Positions 1-6,065 of a stretch of DNA of 15,576 bases are shown here, in pieces. The notes under the pieces are model-generated. The model had not been told where the DNA came from, did not search any database, and saw nothing but the letters and a program-made list of their open reading frames with translations. Position 1 is the stretch's first letter. Every line of letters starts with the position of its first letter. This DNA comes from JBBCJT01 sp037190665 (GTDB taxonomy: Bacteria; Pseudomonadota; Alphaproteobacteria; Acetobacterales; Acetobacteraceae), in the NCBI GenBank assembly GCA_037190665.1, contig JBBCJT010000079.1, positions 1-15,576 on the forward strand. Reading direction: 5' to 3'. A program made the translations under genes and the position numbers.

Positions 1-74
1 AGCTCGCTCATGGCGAAAACGCCGTTGAGCGCCACAAGTACCAGAATCAAAAGTATTTCTGCCGTTATTCCCAT
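1..74 (-). CDS. HlyC/CorC (DUF21, CNNM-type) membrane protein, N-terminus only
   Basis: Only the first 24 codons are inside the window; the gene continues past the left edge. The peptide starts MGITAEILLILVLVALNGVF and continues AMSEL, one hydrophobic helix ending in the Asn-Gly-x-Phe-Ala-Met-Ser-Glu signature that opens the DUF21 transmembrane domain of the HlyC/CorC family. Known members carry DUF21 followed by CBS and CorC_HlyC domains and are tied to divalent cation export or tolerance, but those domains cannot be checked here. The start is supported by a GAGGGG stretch shortly upstream on the minus strand. The gene is divergent from the glucan synthase gene, with about 220 bp between the two starts. 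I see no convincing -35/-10 pair in that gap. Confidence 0.8.
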   Translation of the reverse strand, partial: MGITAEILLILVLVALNGVFAMSE

Positions 75-295
75 CAGACCACCCCTCGACCGGTCTTCTT
101 AGCGCGCCGCAGCCGCGGCGTCTCGCATTGCCCTGATAAAGCCCTAATTCAGTCCTTCGTCCGCCGCACCGCAGCACGAAGTAGGCATCCGTCGGGACGG
201 CCGTTCTCCGTTCCGACTGGGACCCGTGTGAACCGTCAAGCCAAACGACGCGTTGCGCCCGGGCCCACCCTCGAACGGTTAACGGCTGACACGTC

Positions 296-2995
296 ATGAA
301 CGCGCTGAGCGCCCCTGATCGCACGCTCCCGTCCGCTGACCGCTCCGTCGGGCAACCGCCCGCCAAGAGGAGAGGCTGGCTGCACCCGACGACGTTGTTC
401 GCACTCGCGCTGGCCGCTGCCGTCAATCTCGGCGCGTGGTGGGCGATGAACCGTCCGGTGGCGGTGCCCGACTTCACGGGCACGGTCGGCGGCCTCGCCT
501 TCTCGCCCTATCATCGCGGCCAGTCGGCCGAGACGGAGAGCTGGCCGACCGCGGCGCAGATCCGCTCCGACCTCGAACTCGCCGCCTCCATCACCGGCCA
601 GATCCGTACCTACGCCGTCCATGGCGGGCTGGAGCGCATCCCCGCGCTCGCCGAGGATCTGCCGCTGTCCATCACGCTCGGCTCCTGGCTCGACCGGCGG
701 CTCGACCGCAACGCCGCCGAGATCACGCGGCTCATCTCCGTCGCCCGCGCCTCGCCCAATGTCGACCGGATCATGGTCGGCAACGAGGCGGTGCTGCGTA
801 CCGACCTGACCCCCGCGCAGCTCGCCTCCTACATGCGCCAGGTGCGCGCGGCCGTGCCGGGCCGTCCGGTCTCCACCGCCGAGCCGTGGCACGTCTGGCT
901 CGACCATCCCGAGCTGGCGCAGGCGGTGGATTTCATCACCGTCCACCTGCTGCCGTACTGGGAAGGCCTGCCGGTGCAGGACGCGCTGCGCTTCGCCTTC
1001 GAGAAGCTGGACGCGATCCAGGCCCGTTTCCCGGGCAAGAAGATCGTCATCGGTGAGATCGGCTGGCCGTCCGACGGCCGCGACACCGGGGCGGCGCGCG
1101 CCAACCGCGTGAACCAGGCCGACTTCATGCGCCGCTTCTTCATCGAGGCGGAGAAGCGCGGCCTCGACTACTTCGTCATGGAAGCCTTCGACCAGCCGTG
1201 GAAGACGAGCTTCGAGGGCCGTGCCGCCGGCTACTGGGGCATGTACGACCTCGACCGCGCGCCGAAGTGGCCGCTGACCGGCCAGGTGCAGGAGACGCCG
1301 GGCTGGGTGGGCTGGGCCGCCGGCGCCTCGCTCGCCGCGCTGCTGTTCGCCGGCGCGCTGCTGTCCCGCCGCCCGGACATCAAGATCCAGGGCAAGCTGG
1401 TGATGGCGGTCCTCACGCAGCTCTTCTGCGCCACGCTCGCCGCGGTGCTGCTGTCGATGTCGGAGAAGTACCTCTCCGGCTGGGCGGCCGGCGTCTGGGG
1501 CGTGCTGATCGCGGGCCAGGTGCTGCTGCTGGTGCTGCTGCTGGCCGACACGTTCGAACTGGCCGAGACGGTGTGGGGCCGCGCCTGGCGCCGCCGCGCG
1601 ATGCCCGCACCCGCGCCCGAGGGCACGAAGCTGCCGAAGGTGTCGATCCACATCCCGATCTGCAACGAGCCGCCGCACATGGTGCGCCAGACGCTCGATG
1701 CGCTCGCCGCCCTCGACTACCCGGATTTCGAGGTGCTGGTGATCGACAACAACACCAAGGACCCCGCGCTGTGGGAGCCGGTGGCGGAGCATTGCGCCCG
1801 CCTCGGCAGCCGGTTCCGCTTCTTCACCCTGGGCAAGTGGCCGGGCTTCAAGGCGGGCGCGCTGAACTTCGCGCTGCGCGAGACGGCTCCGGATGCCGAG
1901 GTGATCGGCGTGCTGGACAGCGACTACACCGTCACGCCGGACTGGCTGCGCTGCATGGCGCCGTTCTTCAACGACCCGAAGGTCGGCTTCGTCCAGTCGC
2001 CGCAGGACTACCGCGACAACGACGGGTCCATCTTCAAGCGCCTGATGTTCTGGGAGTATGCGGGCTTCTTCAAGCTCGGCATGGTCACCCGCAACGAGCG
2101 CAACGCCATCATCCAGCACGGCACCATGACGCTGGTGCGCAAGGAGGCGATGGCGCAGGTCAACGGCTGGTCCGAGTGGACGATCTGCGAGGACGCCGAG
2201 CTGGGCCTGAAGCTGTTCCGCAACGGCTGGGAAGCGGTCTACTCGCCCCGCAGCTTCGGCCGCGGCGTGATGCCCGACGACTTCGCCGCCTTCCGCAAGC
2301 AGCGTTTCCGGTGGGCCTACGGCGCGATGCAGATCATGCGCGGCCACGCCCGCGCCCTGTTCAACCCGTTCAACCGCTCGCTGACGCTGGGCCAGCGCTG
2401 GTCCTTCGTGATGGGCTGGCTGCCCTGGATCGGCGACGCGCTGGGCCTCGTGTTCCTCGCCGGCGGCCTCGCCTGGTCGGTGGGCCTGATCGTCGCCCCG
2501 ATGCGGTTCGAGTTCCCGATCCTGCTGTTCATGGTTCCGTCGATCGGGCTGTTCGTCTTCAAGCTCGCCCAGCTCTTGACGCTCTACAAGGCGCGCGTCG
2601 ATGCGCCCTTCATCGACCGGCTGGGTGCCGCCCTCGGCGGGCTGTCGCTGACGCATGCGATCGGCAAGGCGGTGCTGAAGGGTCTTGTCGTCCGCTCCGC
2701 CCCGTTCCTGCGCACGCCGAAGATGGAGAACGCTCCGGCGCTGGTGCAGGGGCTGGTGATGGCGCGCGAGGAGCTCGTCATCCTGACGCTGACCTGGGCG
2801 GCGATGATCGGCGTGGCCATCGCGCACCGCTTCGGCACGTGGGAGGCGACGCTGTGGGTGGCGGTGCTGTTCACCCAGTCCCTGCCCTACCTCGCCTCGG
2901 TGGCGGTCTCGGTGATCGCGGCGATGCCCGCGCGGCAGGAAGCCCCGCGTCCGCTGCCGGTGCCGGCCGGCGCCCGGATCGCCGCGGGGGATTGA
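296..2995 (+). CDS. Beta-glucan synthase: periplasmic GH17 domain fused to membrane GT2 (NdvB-like)
   Basis: This 899-residue inner-membrane protein most likely polymerises and remodels a beta-1,3-type glucan. A first membrane helix (about 33-51) leads into a GH17 domain (about 60-330) with both catalytic glutamates in family motifs: E164 in VGNEA (acid/base) and E254 in VIGEIGWPS (nucleophile). Three helices (about 337-357, 367-389, 395-420) bring the chain back to the cytoplasm. The GT2 domain (about 447-680) has the processive-synthase motifs D541-S-D543, E632-D633 and QRFRW (669-673). At least four hydrophobic segments close the protein. The topology puts GH17 outside and GT2 inside. Fused GH17 domains of this kind have been reported to act as transglycosylases rather than simple hydrolases. 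An in-frame TGA at 287-289 makes ATG 296 the first possible start; no clear Shine-Dalgarno is visible, and a GTTAAC (278-283) lies just upstream. The glucan product (linear, branched or cyclic) is not predictable. Confidence 0.93.
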   Translation: MNALSAPDRTLPSADRSVGQPPAKRRGWLHPTTLFALALAAAVNLGAWWAMNRPVAVPDFTGTVGGLAFSPYHRGQSAETESWPTAAQIRSDLELAASITGQIRTYAVHGGLERIPALAEDLPLSITLGSWLDRRLDRNAAEITRLISVARASPNVDRIMVGNEAVLRTDLTPAQLASYMRQVRAAVPGRPVSTAEPWHVWLDHPELAQAVDFITVHLLPYWEGLPVQDALRFAFEKLDAIQARFPGKKIVIGEIGWPSDGRDTGAARANRVNQADFMRRFFIEAEKRGLDYFVMEAFDQPWKTSFEGRAAGYWGMYDLDRAPKWPLTGQVQETPGWVGWAAGASLAALLFAGALLSRRPDIKIQGKLVMAVLTQLFCATLAAVLLSMSEKYLSGWAAGVWGVLIAGQVLLLVLLLADTFELAETVWGRAWRRRAMPAPAPEGTKLPKVSIHIPICNEPPHMVRQTLDALAALDYPDFEVLVIDNNTKDPALWEPVAEHCARLGSRFRFFTLGKWPGFKAGALNFALRETAPDAEVIGVLDSDYTVTPDWLRCMAPFFNDPKVGFVQSPQDYRDNDGSIFKRLMFWEYAGFFKLGMVTRNERNAIIQHGTMTLVRKEAMAQVNGWSEWTICEDAELGLKLFRNGWEAVYSPRSFGRGVMPDDFAAFRKQRFRWAYGAMQIMRGHARALFNPFNRSLTLGQRWSFVMGWLPWIGDALGLVFLAGGLAWSVGLIVAPMRFEFPILLFMVPSIGLFVFKLAQLLTLYKARVDAPFIDRLGAALGGLSLTHAIGKAVLKGLVVRSAPFLRTPKMENAPALVQGLVMAREELVILTLTWAAMIGVAIAHRFGTWEATLWVAVLFTQSLPYLASVAVSVIAAMPARQEAPRPLPVPAGARIAAGD

Positions 2996-3018
2996 TCCCC
3001 GCCCTGCGAGCCTGAGAC

Positions 3019-3051
3019 AAGGGCGGCGTCACCCTCGGGGGCGCCGCCCTT
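3019..3051 (+). terminator. Strong hairpin after the glucan synthase gene, abutting the next start codon
   Basis: AAGGGCGGCG (3019-3028) pairs perfectly with CGCCGCCCTT (3042-3051) around a 13-nt loop. It lies 24 bp after the glucan synthase stop. The run of T after the stem is short (three T in all), so it is a weak intrinsic terminator at best. The stem ends three bases before the ATG of the next gene, so it may instead control that gene's translation. Confidence 0.55.
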
Positions 3052-3054
3052 TCC

Positions 3055-3510
3055 ATGACCAACCTCCCCTTTCCCGCGCTCTGGCTCGGCCTTGCCGGGC
3101 TGATCCCGTTCCTGCTCGCCGCCATGGGCGTGCTGGTCGGCGGCACGTGGTGGCGCGCCTTCTCCGCCAATGCGCTGCTCGCCTACGGCGCGGCGGTGCT
3201 GTCCTTCCTCGGCGCCGTGCACTGGGGCATCGCGATCGCGCAGCCCGATGCGCCGGGTAACCGCTCGCGTCTCACGCTCGGCGTCGTGCCGCCGCTGATC
3301 GCCGCCTTCGCGCTGCTGCTGCCGCGCTGGCTGGGGCTGTGCGTGCTGGTGGCCGGCCTGCTCGCCGTCCACGTGGCGGAGGAAGGCGCATCCCGCGCCG
3401 GGCTGGTGCCGGGCAGCTATCTGTGGCTGCGGCGGATCCTCACCCTTGGCGCGGTGATCTGCGTATCGGCGGGGCTGCTCGGACTGCTGACGGGGCCGCG
3501 TCTCGAATAG
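3055..3510 (+). CDS. DUF3429 small integral membrane protein
   Basis: This 151-residue, very hydrophobic protein has four to five predicted helices (about 8-29, 38-57, 75-90, 92-108, 128-146). The segment LLAYGAAVLSFLGAVHWG (41-58) is the hallmark of the DUF3429 family, whose members are inner-membrane proteins of unknown function and about this length. The N-terminus (PALWLGLAGLIPFL) also fits the family, which supports ATG 3055 as the start even though no Shine-Dalgarno precedes it; the upstream bases are the 3' arm of the 3019-3051 hairpin. The only nearby in-frame alternative, ATG 3124 (residue 24), would cut the first helix. It lies 59 bp after the glucan synthase gene in the same direction, so it could be read from the same transcript. 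I do not infer a role from that. Confidence 0.85.
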   Translation: MTNLPFPALWLGLAGLIPFLLAAMGVLVGGTWWRAFSANALLAYGAAVLSFLGAVHWGIAIAQPDAPGNRSRLTLGVVPPLIAAFALLLPRWLGLCVLVAGLLAVHVAEEGASRAGLVPGSYLWLRRILTLGAVICVSAGLLGLLTGPRLE

Positions 3511-3538
3511 CGGGGAACTTCTTGACGGCCGCGACGTA

Positions 3539-3554
3539 TTAACGAAACTTTAAC
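3539..3554 (+). promoter_or_regulatory. Predicted CtrA-binding box (TTAA-N7-TTAAC)
   Basis: TTAACGAAACTTTAAC matches the full CtrA consensus TTAA-N7-TTAAC with no mismatch. It sits in a short AT-rich patch within GC-rich DNA, where such a match is unlikely by chance. It lies 21 bp before the ATG at 3576. A TTGACG (3522-3527) just upstream could be a -35 element, in which case the box would overlap the -10 region and CtrA would repress. If the box itself covers -35, transcription would begin near 3580-3590 and translation would have to start at GTG 3606. Confidence 0.65.
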
Positions 3555-3575
3555 GCAACACGTCGCGAAGACGCC

Positions 3576-3875
3576 ATGCAAACGTCAGACAGGACAGGGC
3601 AGATCGTGCCCTTCCCTCATCGCTCGACGCTGGAGGCGGAAGCCGATCTCCAGCTTCGTCTGCGGCAGGCCATCGTGAAGCTGAACGAGGCGCTCACCGC
3701 ACAGAACAGTGCGGTGGCGGCCTGGCGTGGCTCCGCCGACGATCTCAACGCGCGGGTGGCGCACCTCGCCGAAACCGCCGCCGGCTTCCAGCAGGCGCTG
3801 GAGGCGCTGTCGGCGGAGATGGTGCAGTTGCGGGAGCGTTCGCGCCGTCTTGCCGACGGTGCGTCGCTGTCGTGA
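3576..3875 (+). CDS. Small coiled-coil protein of unknown function behind a CtrA box
   Basis: I do not recognise this 99-residue protein as a named family. It has no membrane segment or signal peptide. A short N-terminal tail contains IVPFP (10-14). Residues of about 18-95 are Leu/Ala/Glu/Arg-rich with heptad-like spacing and should form one or two long amphipathic helices, a likely coiled coil broken near 51-53. There is one tryptophan (W50) and no cysteine. ATG 3576 has a weak GAAG upstream. GTG 3606 (codon 11, beginning VPFPHR) has AGGACAGGG 6-11 nt upstream and is a credible alternative start giving 89 residues. The perfect TTAA-N7-TTAAC site ahead suggests cell-cycle or development-linked expression. 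Codon usage matches the neighbours. A structural, polar or division-related role would be speculation. Confidence 0.75.
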   Translation: MQTSDRTGQIVPFPHRSTLEAEADLQLRLRQAIVKLNEALTAQNSAVAAWRGSADDLNARVAHLAETAAGFQQALEALSAEMVQLRERSRRLADGASLS

Positions 3876-3884
3876 TCCGGGGCG

Positions 3885-3908
3885 GCCGGGTTCGACAGTC
3901 CGCCCGGC
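3885..3908 (+). terminator. Possible weak terminator hairpin after the small coiled-coil gene
   Basis: GCCGGG (3885-3890) pairs with CCCGGC (3903-3908) around a 12-nt loop, beginning 9 bp after the stop codon. There is no T run after it, so this is a weak call. Confidence 0.3.
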
Positions 3909-4029
3909 TGTAGTAGGTACCTTCCTTCAGGGCAGAAGCGCCAAAGGGCGGCATGCGGATACGGATCGCCGCGGTGCGACCGGTCGCTGCGCCGGGCGCG
4001 GATGCCGGATCACCGCGAGGGAGGACGGC

Positions 4030-4074
4030 ATGACCGTCACGCGCCTGGCTGCCATGGCCTCAACACCGGCATGA
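4030..4074 (+). CDS. 14-codon mini-ORF overlapping the eda start (possible leader peptide)
   Basis: The peptide is MTVTRLAAMASTPA. It has a good ribosome-binding site, GGGAGG at 4019-4024, five bases before its ATG. Its TGA stop overlaps the eda ATG in the sequence ATGA (4071-4074). The eda ATG itself has no Shine-Dalgarno, so ribosomes finishing this mini-ORF may re-initiate at eda. No run of regulatory codons stands out, so it looks more like a coupling device than an attenuator. The alternative is that eda starts upstream at 4002 and this frame is accidental; that extension (Arg/His/Gly-rich) does not look like aldolase sequence. Confidence 0.4.
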   Translation: MTVTRLAAMASTPA

Positions 4075-4703
4075 CGCACCCGCTGCTTCCCCGCCTGCGG
4101 GCGGAGGTCGTGGTGCCCGTGGTGCGCACGCGCGCCACCGCCACCGCCGAGACCGCCGTGCGCTGGCTGCACGACGCCGGGCTGACAGTGTTCGAGATCA
4201 CCTGGACGGTGCCGGATGCCGTCGGCCTGATCCGCACCCTTGCTTCCGACTCCGCGCTGCTGGTCGGCGCGGGCACGGTGCCGGATGCGAAGGCGGCCGA
4301 GGCCGCCATCGCCGCCGGCGCGCGCTTCCTCGTCACACCCTGGGTCGATCCCGCGGTGATCGCCGTGGCGCGCGCCGCCGGGGCTGCCGCCCTGCCCGGC
4401 ACCATGACGCCGACCGAGGTGCGCGCAGCCCTTGCCGCCGGCGCCGATGCGGTGAAGGTCTTCCCCGCCTCCTCCGCCGGCGGGCCGGGCCATATCCGCG
4501 CGCTGCGCAGCGTCTTTCCTGACGTCGCCTTCTGTCCGACCGGCGGGGTCGATGCGAAGACCGCGCCCGACTACCTCGCCGCCGGCGCGGCCTTCGTCGG
4601 CATCGGCGGCAAGCTGGTGGACGAGGCGCGGATCGAAGCCGGCGATCGTGGCGCCATCGCGCAGGCTGCGCACGACATCCTCGCATTGAAGGGCAGGACA
4701 TGA
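4071..4703 (+). CDS. eda: KDPG/KHG aldolase (2-dehydro-3-deoxyphosphogluconate aldolase)
   Basis: This class I aldolase splits 2-keto-3-deoxy-6-phosphogluconate into pyruvate and glyceraldehyde 3-phosphate, the last step of the Entner-Doudoroff route, and often also acts on 4-hydroxy-2-oxoglutarate. With the start at 4071 it has 210 residues, the usual family size. The Schiff-base lysine is K129 in GADAVKVFPAS and the catalytic glutamate is E42 in VFEITWTVP. GAGTV (66-70), TPWVDP (89-94) and PGTMTP (109-114) are the other expected barrel motifs. The family signature E-[LIV]-T-[LF]-R reads E-I-T-W-T here, so the usual arginine is replaced, as in the non-R relatives of Eda; the exact substrate is therefore less certain. 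The frame is open back to 4002, but the extra 23 residues are not family-like. It lies in an operon with kdgK. Confidence 0.88.
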   Translation: MTHPLLPRLRAEVVVPVVRTRATATAETAVRWLHDAGLTVFEITWTVPDAVGLIRTLASDSALLVGAGTVPDAKAAEAAIAAGARFLVTPWVDPAVIAVARAAGAAALPGTMTPTEVRAALAAGADAVKVFPASSAGGPGHIRALRSVFPDVAFCPTGGVDAKTAPDYLAAGAAFVGIGGKLVDEARIEAGDRGAIAQAAHDILALKGRT

Positions 4704-4756
4704 CCGATCCGGCCGCCGCCGCGCCGAAGCCTCTCGCCAAACACAGGCGCATCTGA
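4700..4756 (+). CDS. 18-codon mini-ORF between eda and kdgK (doubtful)
   Basis: The peptide is MTDPAAAAPKPLAKHRRI. Its ATG overlaps the eda stop as ATGA (4700-4703), and AGGA lies just upstream inside eda (4694-4697). It ends 28 bp before kdgK, which has its own ribosome-binding site. The Ala/Pro-rich start and basic end resemble no family I know. It may be a small translated spacer, the remnant of a lost gene that once overlapped eda, or chance. Confidence 0.3.
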   Translation: MTDPAAAAPKPLAKHRRI

Positions 4757-4784
4757 GACGACGCGGCGGGGAGCGGAGGACGCG

Positions 4785-5702
4785 ATGGTCGATTTCCTGT
4801 CGATGGGAGAGCCGATGCTGGAGTTCAACCAGCAGACGCCGGACGCGGACGCGCGCGTGATGTTCCTGCAGGGCCATGGCGGCGACACGTCCAACGCCGC
4901 CATCGCCGCCACGCGGCAGGGCGTAAGCGCGGGCTACATCACGGCGATCGGTCAGGACGCGCCGGGCGACAGCTTCATGGCGCTGTGGGAACGGGAGGGC
5001 ATCGACACCTCCACAATCCGCCGCAACCCGGACGCGCCGACGGGCATCTATTTCGTCACGCACGATGCGCGCGGCCACCACTTCACCTTCTATCGCTCCG
5101 GCAGCGCGGCGGCGCGCTACCAGCCGCGCGACGTGCCCGAGGACGCCATCCGGAAGGCGAAGGTGTTCTATGCCTCCGGCATCAGCCAGGCGATCAGCGC
5201 ATCCGCCGCCGACGCCGTGTTCCGCGCCATCGGCATCGCGCGCGACGCCGGCGTGAAGGTTGCCTACGACACCAACCTGCGCCGGTCGCTGTGGGAGATC
5301 CCCCGCGCGCGCGCCGTGATCCACGAGGCGATCCGCCAGGCGGATTACGGTCTGCCTAGCCTCGATGATGCGCAGGCGCTGACCGGCCTGACCGATCCCG
5401 ACGCGATCGCCGACCTGTACCTGCGCCTCGGCTGCCCGGTCGTGGCGATGAAGATGGGCAGGCAGGGTGTCCTGCTCGCTACGCCGGACCGGCGGCAGCG
5501 CATCCCCGGCCTGTCCGTGAACGCGGTCGATGCCACCGGCGCGGGCGACACGTTCTGCGGCAGCTTCCTGGCCCGCATCATCCTCGGCGATGCCCCTGAA
5601 GCCGCCGCCCGCTACGCCAACGCGGCGGCGGCCCTGTCCACTACCGGCTACGGCGCCGTGGCGCCGATCCCGCGGGCGGAGGCTGTGCTCGCGGCGCTGT
5701 AG
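4785..5702 (+). CDS. kdgK: 2-keto-3-deoxygluconate kinase, PfkB/ribokinase family
   Basis: This 305-residue sugar kinase transfers the gamma-phosphate of ATP to 2-keto-3-deoxygluconate, making the KDPG that the neighbouring aldolase splits. The PfkB fold is clear: the N-terminal substrate signature GHGGDTSNAAIAATRQG (about 30-46) and the C-terminal nucleotide signature DATGAGDTFCGSFLA (249-263), in which D255 is the catalytic base. The N-terminal FLSMGEPMLEF and the TGIYFV and FYRSGSAA segments (near 86 and 103) are typical of KDG kinases rather than fructokinases or ribokinases, and the eda context supports this. The start has GGAGGA at 4775-4780. PfkB sub-specificity is easily misjudged, so another keto-sugar acid is possible. 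Three tandem hairpins follow the stop. Confidence 0.87.
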   Translation: MVDFLSMGEPMLEFNQQTPDADARVMFLQGHGGDTSNAAIAATRQGVSAGYITAIGQDAPGDSFMALWEREGIDTSTIRRNPDAPTGIYFVTHDARGHHFTFYRSGSAAARYQPRDVPEDAIRKAKVFYASGISQAISASAADAVFRAIGIARDAGVKVAYDTNLRRSLWEIPRARAVIHEAIRQADYGLPSLDDAQALTGLTDPDAIADLYLRLGCPVVAMKMGRQGVLLATPDRRQRIPGLSVNAVDATGAGDTFCGSFLARIILGDAPEAAARYANAAAALSTTGYGAVAPIPRAEAVLAAL

Positions 5703-5708
5703 GGAGGC

Positions 5709-5771
5709 GGGGCGCCGCCCCACACCCCGGCAGGGCGCTGCCCTGCACCCGCAAGGGGCCACCGGCCCCTT
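5709..5771 (+). repeat. Triple-hairpin palindromic repeat, copy A, likely terminator of eda-kdgK
   Basis: Three hairpins with three-base loops lie in tandem within 70 bp of the kdgK stop: GGGGC-GCC-GCCCC (5709-5721), CAGGGC-GCT-GCCCTG (5731-5745), and AAGGGGCC-ACC-GGCCCCTT (5753-5771). The part 5711-5752 recurs in inverted orientation at 7399-7445, sharing the blocks CCCCGGCAGGG and CTGCACCCGC. Its position right after the operon suggests a transcription end. The pattern fits a REP-like dispersed repeat; copy number elsewhere in the genome cannot be seen here. Confidence 0.7.
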
Positions 5772-6065
5772 GACCCGGGTTCCTCAAGAAAGGGCCTTCG
5801 GCCGACAACCTGGGGCACCATCGCCGAACGGCCCGCTGCGCGCCGATGCTGGCAGCAGTACCTTCGACATCACGACCTTCCGGCTCCGACACTTCGAGGG
5901 CGGCGCACGGAGCGAGCAATGGCCACACCTCGACCTTCAGTGTTGCGTTTCGCGGCAATCCGGCCCTTGCTCACCCTGCGCCAGACGGAACCGGGATGCC
6001 GGACCCGGGGCGAGCACCCCGCCGCGTGGCGCCCGGATCCCGCGATGCATGGAGGAGAATGAGAG
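5772..6065. other. Gene-free stretch before the amidase gene
   Basis: About 290 bp with no convincing gene. A 47-codon frame (5919-6062, starting MATPRPSVLRF) ends four bases before the amidase ATG, but its Arg/Pro-rich composition looks like non-coding GC-rich DNA. No clear promoter, riboswitch or repeat is seen. The amidase ribosome-binding site GGAGGA lies at 6051-6056. The promoter of the amidase must lie here unless the gene is read through from kdgK. Confidence 0.5.

Noticed and set aside
75..295. Promoter pair in the divergent region at the left end
   Set aside because: TTGCCC and TAATTC are present but separated by only 11 bases, and the GTTAAC at 278-283 is only half of a CtrA-type site.
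236..2827. 863-codon open frame antisense to the glucan synthase gene
   Set aside because: The sense frame has complete GH17 and GT2 domains. The antisense product is Arg/Ala/Gly/His-rich with no motif, the usual mirror of a high-GC3 gene.
1198..3015. 605-codon frame on the plus strand inside the glucan synthase gene
   Set aside because: It is a frame shadow of the GT2 domain; its Arg/Ala/Gly-rich product shows no domain.
4002..4070. 23-residue N-terminal extension of Eda
   Set aside because: The extension is not aldolase-like, and the length from ATG 4071 matches the family.
3927..5762. 611-codon antisense frame over the eda-kdgK operon
   Set aside because: It is antisense to two well-supported enzymes and has low-complexity Arg/Gly/Ala composition.
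5919..6062. 47-codon ORF ending just before the amidase gene
   Set aside because: It has weak start context and Arg/Pro-rich composition, and no family is recognisable; it is kept only as a note on the gene-free stretch.
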